From NCBI GenBank assembly GCA_033807695.1, contig CM066303.1, forward strand, positions 1,674,001 through 1,738,000: a DNA stretch of 64,000 nucleotides. Direction: 5' to 3'. Positions 20,501 to 29,383 of the stretch are shown piece by piece. The DNA is from Daedaleopsis sinensis. Lineage: Eukaryota > Basidiomycota > Agaricomycetes > Polyporales > Polyporaceae. The position numbers were made by a program, and so were the translations under genes. The number at the start of each line of letters is the position of its first letter. Within the stretch, counting starts at the first letter, position 1. Under the pieces are notes generated by a model, which worked only from the letters and a program-made list of their open reading frames with translations, did no database searches and was not told the DNA's origin.

Positions 20501-23500
20501 CGTAAGCACTGCACGGCGAGGGTGAGATGATGCGGTAGGTGGACACAATTTTTGCCCATACTCACAGACATCAAGACGACCCATCTTAAAGTCATTTAGC
20601 ACCTGTGCTCGCGTAGCTGGTGATCCGATGTACATCCCGAGCTCGAAGTAACCCCACTAAGATGGTGCCGTTGTCAATGCTACAGAAAGCAATGGTTGTC
20701 AGTTGACACGTACCGTCTCAAACTCCCTCTCCCAATTTGGGACTACACTACTGGGTGCGATGATCAGGCACGTCTCCCAGGTTGCGTTCGCTGGAGGGAG
20801 TGTGCGGTGCTTCTTCCACTTTTTTCCATCCTGAAGGCGTGAAACATGTTCGCGTCGTCGGCCGAGGTCAAGATTGTCTCCACGCTTCTTCATGATAGCG
20901 GACAAGAAAGAGATGACTTGGATGGTCTTGCCTATAATGTCATTCAGCAAAGCAATCAACGTACACCAAGAGATATACTCGCCCTAGAGAAATGACCTTC
21001 AGTACACAGTACCATTCGCACTGAAGTAGACGCGTCACGCACCAATCCCATATCGTCTCCCAGCAGGCCTCCCCTGCCCTCTTTGTACCGATTCCAGAAG
21101 AACCGAATGCCATCTCGTTGGTACTCACGCAGAAACGTGTTGATGCGTTCCGGCACCTTATGTTCGCGGTCTAGGGCGAGGGGACCAGCGAGTTGTTGAC
21201 CGGGTTTCAAGACAAAGGCAGGTCGAGGCTGTGTGAACTGCGAGAGGTTTTTAAGTGGCTGCTGATGTCTACGGAGACACGCGTATAAGATACCTCTTCT
21301 ACGTCAGGGTCAGCTTCGTATTCGGGCTCTGTTTCCGACCCCGAGTCCTCGCCAGGACAGGGTTTGGCATGTGTCGTTCGTTGAGATGGTTTGATGGGAC
21401 TTCGCGCTGAAAGACACGAGTTAGTGACATACTACGAGCGACGGTCAGTCGCTGGGAGTTACCAGGAGCATTTCTTGTCGTCGCTGCTGCATCACCCTCC
21501 AGCCAGTCGAGTTCTTCTGGTTCAGGCTCAGTGACCGAGTTGTCGGATTCATCAATCTTCGCCTTCTTGTTTGGAGAGGGCTTGGAGCCAGCGGGCTGGG
21601 AGATAGCGAACCGTTTGATCCCTGGTGCACTTGCAGTGGCACCATCTTCGGCTTCGTCAGACTCGTATTTATTGGAAATAGGCAAGAACACGAGCAGAGC
21701 GACGACGAGCGAAGCGGAAGGATGCAACAGGACTAGAGATTTTGATGTATCTACAATGTACAGTAGATACTACGCGGAATAAGGTTTCGGCCATGGCCGA
21801 GCTGTACAGTACCGCCCTAAGCGCTCTACAAGCGCCGGGTTACTTTCAACACGCCCCTTAAGCCTGCGCTTGTGAGCAAGAGCCATTAGTACAAGCGGAG
21901 AACCTCAGTGTCCGAATCATCTATCCCAAAACGCGCAACGTGCGATGAGAGACGCCCCTCCCCATCACCACCTTCCTCCTCCCTGCCTCGAGTCTTCTTC
22001 GGCTTAGCAAACGACTTGGGAGTCGGGCACTCACGAATGTAGTGGCCAACACCTCCGCAGAGGTGGCAGGTGACTTCGCCACGAGCGACGAGCGCATGAG
22101 CGCTGGAGAAGTCTGAAGCACTGGCCTGGGCACGACGAAGTTGAGCTTCGAAGCCAGTGATGCGAGTGGTGACAGCAGAGATGGTGAGCGAGTCGAACGG
22201 AAGGGACTCGAGCTGCGTGAGGACGGGGGCATAATCGGGGGAAAGGCCTTCGGTGATGACGAGGATGATGTCGATGGTCGTGGCGGGACAAGGGGTGTGA
22301 GAGAGCTCGAGAGCTCGTGCACGAACACGACCGATCCAGCCGATGGCGGACTCGTCCTCGTTCTTGACCATGCGAAGGAAGGAGCGACGGAGAGAGAGAG
22401 CAGAATTGACTGACGAAGAACGATGCACCTGCTCGAGCGCTTCCCACATCTCGCGAGGGTTTTCCATGCCCAACACGAAAGGCACCTGGGAGGGATCGAT
22501 GGCAAGGATGATCTTCGACCTAGCCAGCTCCCGCTTCTTCTGCTGCTCCCGCACTCCCTTCGGACCCTTGGGGATCATCTCCTCGGTCGGGACCTCGGAG
22601 GATGGGCGGACAACATCCCAGAGATCCAATGCAACGAGGATAGAACTCATCTGAACGCGCCACACCTCGTAGTTGCCCTCGATGAGCTGCGTGATGCGGT
22701 GTTGACTGGGTCTTTCTTCCATGGTGATGAGGGAGACGGCGGGGGAGATGAGGGGGTAAGGACAGTGGGCTCGGAGTCGAAGACGTGTGTCGGACTGAAG
22801 TTGCTCGGGAGGCTACCGACCGTTTGCGAGCGGTTACGAACGAGTTGACGACGATGACAAGTGAGAACGAGCAGTTTAAGCAGCAGGGCTCATAACCTAT
22901 TGGAAATAGGCAAGAACACGAGCAGAGCGACGACGAGCGAAGCGGAAGGATGCAACAGGACTAGAGATTTTGATGTATCTACAATGTACAGTAGATACTA
23001 CGCGGAATAAGGTTTCGGCCATGGCCGAGCTGTACAGTACCGCCCTAAGCGCTCTACAAGCGCCGGGTTACTTTCAACAGTATTCTGCCATCATCAGCGG
23101 GTACGTCCATTTGTGCAATTGATAGGCTTACCAGTGACAGATTCTTCCCCGTTTGGAATCGCTGACGCTGACGTGACTGAGGTAGGCTTCAGAGGGGGTT
23201 GCTTCGAAGAGACTGGGGAAGGCTTGGGTCTGGGCGGAGGAGAGTCTTCACGTTCCCCTTCGGAGCGATCATCCTCCTCCTCTTCTTCCTCCTCCTCCTC
23301 TTCGTCGTCGGCATCTTCCTTCTCGCTTTCAGACAAAGCAATAATCCCGAAGTTGCCTGAATCATAAGTTAGGACGTCGTCCACACCGAGCTGGGAATAT
23401 ATCCACCGAAGTGTTCAGCGAGAAGATTCCGCTGCAGCGGCACGGCTTCTCTTGGCCGTCCCGTAGCTGTTTCCCGTCATTAGCTGTGAGTACGGAGACA

Positions 23501-23856
23501 ACCTTATGTAGGCAATCGTCTATCGACTGACCCAGTGAGACGGACCGAGAATGGTCGACGAGATCAGAAGTCTCTTTGCGACGCCTCTTGCTTGGCGGCT
23601 CACAATCTTTAGACTTCCTACCACGTTTCTTGAGCTCTGGTACGAACGACCCTGGATTGAAGTCAGAGTCGGAATCCAGGTCTGCGCGTGGCTGGTTAGC
23701 AACAATACAACCAGGCAGAACACGTCGCGGAAATTACCCAAGGGTATTGCACTCGAGGCATGGTTTCCTACGCAACATATTAGCACAATTATGTCGATGA
23801 GGGATTTCTCACGTACTTCTTTCATAAGCGGAAGCCTTCTTGGAATTGGCAGACAT
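17548..23856 (-). CDS. SNF2-family DNA helicase, ERCC6L2/Rad26-like, interrupted by an LTR element
   Basis: A DNA-dependent ATPase of the SNF2 superfamily, nuclear, probably in DNA repair. Helicase motifs appear in order across many small exons: Q/N-terminal motif [17 protein letters not shown] (about 21110-21160); motif I split by an intron as LLGDDMGL / GKTIQVISF; motif Ia [13 protein letters not shown]; motif II DEVH in [13 protein letters not shown] (about 20430); motif III-like [33 protein letters not shown]; motif [22 protein letters not shown] (about 18800). The tail [17 protein letters not shown] and [12 protein letters not shown] favours ERCC6L2 over Rad54. The N-terminal exons (from the ATG at 23856) are acidic and low-complexity. 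A 1,410-bp retroelement (21670-23079) sits five bases into one of these exons and brings a stop after two codons. A possible frameshift lies at about 23390. This allele may be broken or rely on unusual splicing. Confidence 0.75.
21670..21851 (-). repeat. 3' LTR of the Gag-only element
   Basis: 182 bp, identical base for base to 22898-23079. It is the 3' LTR because gag is on the minus strand. It is followed by the GTATT duplication at 21665-21669. Confidence 0.93.
21886..22722 (-). CDS. Copia-type Gag polyprotein (retrotransposon)
   Basis: A 278-residue intronless ORF filling most of the interior of the LTR element. The N-terminal half ([20 protein letters not shown] ... MWEALEQVH) matches the layout of Copia Gag (UBN2-type) domains. 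Near residues 218-231 there is a CCHC zinc knuckle, [14 protein letters not shown], with exact C-X2-C-X4-H-X4-C spacing, the usual nucleic-acid-binding motif of Gag. The C-terminal part is basic and then Gly/Glu-rich. The frame ends at its own stop with no pol frame or slippery continuation before the 3' LTR. The protein presumably forms particles that package element RNA. Confidence 0.9.
   Translation of the reverse strand: MEERPSQHRITQLIEGNYEVWRVQMSSILVALDLWDVVRPSSEVPTEEMIPKGPKGVREQQKKRELARSKIILAIDPSQVPFVLGMENPREMWEALEQVHRSSSVNSALSLRRSFLRMVKNEDESAIGWIGRVRARALELSHTPCPATTIDIILVITEGLSPDYAPVLTQLESLPFDSLTISAVTTRITGFEAQLRRAQASASDFSSAHALVARGEVTCHLCGGVGHYIRECPTPKSFAKPKKTRGREEEGGDGEGRLSSHVARFGIDDSDTEVLRLY
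22883..22897 (-). other. primer-binding site: half-tRNA initiator Met type
   Basis: Immediately inside the 5' LTR, the plus strand reads GCAGGGCTCATAACC (15 nt). This agrees with the anticodon stem-loop (loop CTCATAA) of fungal initiator tRNA-Met as I recall it from yeast, not with a tRNA 3' end. The same internal priming is known for Drosophila copia and yeast Ty5. The match is from memory of the yeast tRNA; this genome's tRNA-iMet is not in the window. Confidence 0.75.
22898..23079 (-). repeat. 5' LTR of the Gag-only element
   Basis: 182 bp, identical to 21670-21851. It is bordered on its outer side by GTATT (23080-23084) and on its inner side by the tRNA-iMet-like primer site. Confidence 0.93.
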
Positions 23857-24493
23857 GATGGTTAGAGGGAGAGTTGTAGTAAGCGCCCCAACTCGCCAAA
23901 ATCGGTTAGTGTGCTGCCCGTTTCGGATAGCCGAGTCACTGACCCCATAACGTCACAGACACGGCGAGCTTAGTAAAGTTTAAGCTTTAAGTTGGGCTAG
24001 AAGGTCTACACTGGTAAGTGTGCGCGAGCGTCGCTAATAAACATATGTCTAGCGATAGGATGCGTATGCAGTGGCACTGGGCAGAGGACGGCGGTAGTAT
24101 CGGCGCCGACGTACGACTTCCCGGAACGTTCCTCTCCGAGTCAGGCTCTTACGGCCTAGAAAATAGGGAGCGCAAGCGGGGCCAAGACACTCAGGGTGAT
24201 TCAGCAAGTCGCGCCTCACTCAGGGTAATTATATGCGAATCCTAGCGAAAAAACGAATTCTAGCCTGAGTGGCGGGGTAGCAAAGCTCCCCGGGATGCTC
24301 ATGACGGAATACGCAGAGTGGACTGATGGCAGACAGGAGCGAGAGGCGTGTCGTGGTCATTAGATCATGAAAGTCCCTACACATGTACTGAATACAGTAC
24401 TGTCCAGTTGATACGAGTCCAGAACGGCTAAGCGACATGAAACGCTACATCGAGTACAAGATAACTAGCGATACAAGCGGGAACGGTGGCGAA
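23857..24493. other. intergenic region upstream of the helicase gene
   Basis: 637 bp with no coding signal. It contains a GGGTGATT/GGGTAATT near-repeat (about 24195-24232). Presumed to include the promoter of the minus-strand helicase gene. Confidence 0.45.
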
Positions 24494-25441
24494 TTACTGG
24501 CGACCGTTGAAGGAGCTGAGGTCCTCAGGGTTCGAGCCTGCATGGGAGCGTTAGATCAGCTTCAAGATTCCGAGGCGATATAGGACCGGTCTACGTACCA
24601 CACGGGCTCTGGAAGACATCAAACTGGACGTCGTCCGCGATGGGCGTGAGGCGGGTGATCGTCGCACCAGTGAACCACTATAAACCGAAAGCGTCAGTGA
24701 AGGCGAAAGGAAGAAGCGAGAGGAGCACTGACGATGAAGTGGCCCTTCTGGCGCGAGCCGTAGTTGACCTGGACGTTGCCCGTCTGAGACTTGTGGTTGA
24801 CACCGACGACATAGACCGCCTGGCGGCCGGCCGGGATGTCGAAGCTGATCGTCTTTGACTGCGTCGTGCTAGTGCCGAGAGACTCAGAGATGCCGCCGCC
24901 GATAGAAAGACCATCGGCGGCGAAACCGAAGTTGGCGTTGATCGTGGTGGTTTGAGAGACGGTCGTCGAACCACCAAGAGAGACGTTGATGGGTTCCGTC
25001 GAGCCCTTGCAGCTGTTGCAAGGCGAAGGAGGTCAGTTGGGGGACGCGGCGGACATAGGATCAGAGTCGACGTACTTAAGCTGGGGATCGCCGAGAACCC
25101 TCCAGACACGCTGGTTGGCGTTGTCCTTTATGTTGATCTGAGAGATGCAACCACATCTCAGTCTGCGACTCAGGGAACGAAGCGAGAGAGCAACATACCA
25201 TCGTGCAACGGTCAGCACGAGAGACATTGGGAGACCCAGGACCACCGGGGCAGGACGCGAGGAGGTCCTTGCCGTCGATCTTCCCTTCATGAGTACGAGC
25301 CGCAAGTCCATCACGGCCCGGGATAGCGTCGCGTGCAGTGTATCCGCCATGCGCCAGCGCATCATCGACGGGGAGGGCGGATACGACGCTGCTGAGGGCA
25401 CAGAGAACAAGGAACGTGATGGTCTTCATCGACATAGACAT
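24494..25441 (-). CDS. small secreted protein of unknown function
   Basis: The start at 25441 gives MSMSMKTITF followed by a hydrophobic core LVLCALSSVVSALP, a clear signal peptide. The mature protein joins five exons. They carry LLASCPGGPGSPN and SRADRCTM; NQRVWRVLGDPQLK; then a long Gly/Ser/Thr-rich beta-like segment (NVSLGGSTTVSQTTTINANF ... GRQAVYVVGVNHKSQTG); then FTGATITRLTPIADDVQFDV and QSPC; and a last exon SNPEDLSSFNGRQ with the stop at 24494. Length is about 200 residues with about four mature cysteines. I do not recognise the family; it could be a cell-surface, lectin-like or effector-like protein. A TATAAG box lies at 25592-25597, about 150 bp upstream. Exon joins are phase-consistent. 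Confidence 0.75.
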
Positions 25442-25591
25442 GCTGAGCTGAGTTAAGTCGAGTGAAAAGCCTGTCAAAGGGTCTTGCGGTCGAATGAAGA
25501 AAAAGAACGAAGGGAAAGAAAGAACGAAGGAAGAAGTGGTCGAAGGGAGTGGGACGCCTGGTCTGAGGAACTTGGTTGTGTCGACCTCCTA

Positions 25592-25597
25592 CTTATA
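25592..25597 (-). promoter_or_regulatory. candidate TATA box of the secreted-protein gene
   Basis: Minus strand reads GGTATAAGTAGG about 150 bp upstream of the start codon at 25441. The distance allows for a 5' UTR; the transcription start is unknown. Confidence 0.45.
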
Positions 25598-26580
25598 CCT
25601 TGGGCCTGTAGGTGTTAAACGCTGTACCCCTCAGCTAGCCTTGAGCCCAGCCCACCACATGCGGTGTATGGACAAGTTTCATGATCACCTCAAACTTGAG
25701 GACGGGTGAATCGTGATCCTGAGTGATCGCATATGGTTTTGGCGTGAGCATAAGCCTACATAAGCCAGCTGCACCATGTCTTTGTGACGATGGGCTTGGC
25801 ATACTATGTTGAAGCTGTGCAATCGAGCTTGCCCGTTCCGCAACATCCGGGAGTAGATCCGCGTAGATCCGCGTTATGATTCGAGGACGAGGCGTAGTGT
25901 GTCTTGAGAGGGGGAAGCGTCGGAATAGGTTGCTATCTGTCGCAGCTGGTCTGCCTTGGAAATATTAATAGTGTGCTGGTTCAGATGGAGGTCGACGTGC
26001 GGGAGATATTTTACTACATACTGTACTCGATGTTCGCCCCTGTACGGCTTCAGCCCAGCCGCTGAATACTACCTGTGTGGGTTATGACTGTTGTGTACCC
26101 CCGTCGATAGGTAGAAATCGCAACTCAGTATGTATGTGGAGCCTGAAGAACTTTCCTCATAGGACGGCACAGCTCTCAGCTCTGAAATGCGCCGCCTCGG
26201 ACCTCGGAGCCGATGGCGCGGTTTAGTAGCCAGGTAACAGGTTAAACTCGTAGAAGGTTTCAGCCGGAGTCATTGACCAAGTGCATCAATTGCGCGTCAT
26301 TCGAGGGGCCCGTGATAATGAAACTTACTTCAGAGTATGTAGTAGTACTCGCGTGCCGCACAGATGATTGAACTGGGCAGTGGGACAGAGTGAGACAGGC
26401 CAAGACCCTTGGAGGACTTGAACTAATAAGTACGCACAATCATCAACGAATCCAATCCAAATTATGATCAGAATCAGGACGTACAGAAACATAAATTATA
26501 GAACGCCTTCAGGCTGTCATCATTTGCAAGAGCTAACTTCGGGGCCGAAGAGGGCCGAAGTCGTGCGTTCATATTGATTC
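25598..26580. other. intergenic region
   Basis: About 1 kb without a supported gene. It contains a short tandem of GTAGATCCGC (about 25853-25873). Otherwise nothing recognisable. Confidence 0.45.
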
Positions 26581-27790
26581 TGAATCCGAAGATCGTGGCC
26601 GACTCCGAGTCAGGCCGCGGAAACATCACCGCGTCGAGTCGAACGTCAAGACGTCATCGACCATCGACGCGTTAACGATCTCCTCAGGCCCAAAACATCA
26701 TCAGCGACATGACGCACGAGTTCAGCTATGAGTGTAAGAACGGAGAGCTGCATACCTTGAAGCCCTGAGGCAGCGGCAGAAGTAATTAGGGAGTAGCACG
26801 GGTATACCCGTGACTACTTGGCATACCCGTACCCTTACCTACCCTTACCCACGGGTACGGGTCTACGCGGGTACGGGTATTCCGGAGGTCTGCGTCGTAC
26901 TACACGACCGTACTACCTCGTACTACACACTATGTCCCATCTGTCGTGGTATTCGCCCGCACCCCACCACCACGGCTGCCCAACAACGGATGGGTACGGT
27001 GCAGACGATACCACGACAGAGGGGTACGAGACTAACATTATGGCTTAACTCGAGTGTATGGCTGGCGCTGAATGTCGGGGTTACAGCCAGGGCTGCTTGT
27101 CGACACCGTTTCGTTCGAGGTCAGCGATGTCGACGTTGCACGAGCTGACGATGGGGTCGGCCAGCGGCGCATTCGGCCTGAGGTTCAATGCGCTTGAGCT
27201 TGATCCTGAAGGCCGCTGCGTTCGTCTGAGTCTCCATATAACCGTCGTGTGGCCAATGTGCTGGAGCCGGAGGTTTGAATGAGGATAAGGGGGCCGACGG
27301 CGTTCAGTAGAACCGACGGGTCTACGGGTTTCCGCGGGTCGCCCACCTGGCAACCCGTACCCGTACCCGCACGGGTTTGACGTTGGACCCGTACCCGGCG
27401 CCGGTATACCCGTCCCGTGCTACTCCCTAGCGGCAGTGCCCTCGAGAACTTGCCAAATCATCCGGTAGCTCGCGGTCGCTGGATACGTTCGACTCGCCAG
27501 AGATACTAGTAAGGACGTTGTTCTTGATGTCTATTTGAATATTCTCCTTCGTTAGCCCTGGGTTGATCTCGAATGTCGCCGTAATGAGGCTCTTGTCCTT
27601 GTACTCATGCAGGTCTATCTGTAGCAACGCGTTAGTTTTGGGCCCTATATACGATGGCTAAACGCGGAGGAGAGCACTCACCATGGACGACTGCGGTGCG
27701 CTACGGCGCCGCCAACTCACGCGTTGAACGCCTCGTCGAAGTCGGCGATTGAGTAAAACCGGGGACATGTCGAGTCGTGCAAGTCGTTAA
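26580..27790 (-). pseudogene. small heat shock protein (Hsp20/alpha-crystallin) pseudogene
   Basis: Fragments of one sHSP lie in order on the minus strand. They are an N-terminal FYSIADFDEAFNA (about 27720-27760); LHEYKDKSLITATFEINPGL with KENIQIDI and ISGES (27480-27620); FGKFSRALPLPQGFK (split by the insertion, about 27435-27460 and 26755-26780); and PEEIVNASMVDDVLT (about 26640-26700). Hsp20 proteins form oligomers that hold unfolded proteins. Here the frame is broken several times: an extra base near the start, an early stop after DEAFNA, loss of the segment between SSDRE and FGKF with a TGA, a frameshift near the C terminus, and the 649-bp insertion. It is not expected to make a functional chaperone. 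Confidence 0.8.
26780..27428. mobile_element. hAT-like non-autonomous element inside the sHSP pseudogene
   Basis: A 649-bp insertion flanked by the 8-bp direct repeat AGCGGCAG (26772-26779 and 27429-27436). Removing the insertion with one repeat copy restores the sHSP reading ALPLPQGF exactly, which fixes the boundaries. The ends share inverted AGGGAGTAGCACGGG. The left end has eight extra bases (AAGTAATT) outside it. Both subterminal regions are dense in CGGGTA/TACCCG motifs, as in hAT elements, and 8-bp duplications are typical of hAT. There is no transposase frame. Confidence 0.75.
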
Positions 27791-29383
27791 GTTCGGACTA
27801 GTAGATGGTGAGAGGGTATGTGGTGAGACCGAGAGGGAGGCCGTACGAACATTCAACGAGGCATGAGTGGCAGTCGATATGGCTCCGAGTGAAGGCTATA
27901 GGCAGTCCCTACGGAAATGCTAGACGGCCGAGGTATGTATGTCACTCGGTGATGCTGCACGCTGAACATACAGTAGTTAACGTCGTCTTTCGTCGGCTTA
28001 AGGATTGTAGATGTAACTTCTTTATTGGCCCTACTGGCAACTGCGCCGTTGTCATAAGTGACCGTGCATCTTGTCATTGTGGTATCGGACGCACCTGGCT
28101 ACTGGACCGGTGATCGATTGCGCTCTCATGCCGTGCCCTGATCGTCCATGGAGAACCATACGTAGGTATTAGACGTCTCGATGCTAAGGAGCTAACGAGC
28201 TCGAGACGCACCAAGCTATAGACCACCTCGTAGACCGGACCAGGCCCGGTGCGATGCTCGTGCCAGGCGCTGATGTGCTTCGCCGCAGTCCGTATGATGT
28301 CGGTGAAGTCGGGATTCGTGTGATAGCGTCTTAGACTGCAACACAATGCGATTGATGGACTTGCGGTGAGTCAGATCTAGGAGACGACTCGATCGATAGC
28401 CATGCGTTCGGCGCAGTCTTAGTCTCCCCTAGGCAGACGATGAGGACCTACTGAACGGGGGGATGGACGGTCCTTCAACGCGCAGTCTTGTATGGCGGAT
28501 GGTCCACTAGGAGTTGGGCAAACGTAGCGTTGGCATAGTAGTGGTGGAGGAAGATGCTGCTGAAGAGGTCATAACGAGACGCGGGAACCCAAGTTGCCCA
28601 GCTACGCTTTCTATCTTCAGGCTCATCTTTCAGATTATAGGGAATGGGAGTGCTGTAGCGGGAGCAGGAGGAGATGAGGATTGACAGGTATCTGCACCTA
28701 CCTCAAGGAAGGCGGACTCACCATTTATCTTCTACGCAGACAGTGTTGGTGAGACTTACACTCCTCTTAAACCTGGATGGGTATGTTAACCACTGCGCTA
28801 TGCCTGTGCAGTTGATCCGCTCAAGATCTCATGATGTTGTCAAGTGAGTCTCACTCCCACTGAGAGGTGTTAGACATCTATAGAATATCTCAGTCCGATA
28901 CATCACAACAGTAGAGTAAACATACATACCAGGAATCATTTATGATCGCAGGTCCTCCGCACCACACTGAGAACGACCCTAAAGCACCGACGCGATCAGA
29001 ACGGATAAGGTTGTAGATACAGACAAGACGACTGCGCTTTGGGGGGTTCTGCTATATCTCGATACTGTATACAAACATTCTTTATGAACAACATTGCGAG
29101 AGGGATGTATAACGATTGAACGGGTTGGAAGTGAAATGCGAGAGGATGATGACGAGGCATAGTATGCGACGAGGGGATGATAACACGAGAGGGAAAGGGT
29201 GAAGGGGATGATAACACAAGGGTAGAAAGGTAGTAGGCAAATGAGATAGCACGATACAACTGCAAGACCCAAAGGACGAGGACGTGAATAGGACGTGAAC
29301 AAGGCGTTATGTGTCAAGAGACGTCGAATAGCACGATAAGTCCGAAGCGATGAATGCGCGGGACCGAGACATAGATCGGGGCA
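27790..29383. other. region without supported genes
   Basis: About 1.6 kb between the sHSP pseudogene and the 3' end of the E2 gene. A minus-strand frame at 28074-28346 (containing TDIIRTAAKHISAWHEHRTG) looks slightly protein-like but has no partner exons or known motif. The stretch 28428-28465 resembles 888-925. No gene is called. Confidence 0.4.

Larger units (their letters stand above)
21670..23079 (-). mobile_element. Gag-only Copia-type LTR retroelement
   Basis: Two identical 182-bp LTRs (21670-21851 and 22898-23079) enclose 1,046 bp. That internal region contains one Gag-like ORF and no protease, integrase, reverse transcriptase or RNase H. The 5-bp target duplication GTATT is intact at 21665-21669 and 23080-23084. 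In element orientation (minus strand) the LTR runs from TGTTGAAAG to CCAATA. A purine-rich run CTTAAGGGG abuts the 3' LTR, and a primer-binding site matching the initiator tRNA-Met anticodon arm abuts the 5' LTR. Identical LTRs and an intact duplication imply recent insertion. Mobilisation must rely on an autonomous Copia elsewhere. Confidence 0.93.

Noticed and set aside
24494..24560. tRNA-like GGTTCGAG motif
   Set aside because: It falls in the last exon region of the secreted protein and has no cloverleaf partner sequences.
28074..28346. Minus-strand frame with TDIIRTAAKHISAWHEHRTG as a cytochrome P450 remnant
   Set aside because: No haem-binding or other P450 motif and no adjoining exons; the resemblance is too weak to name.
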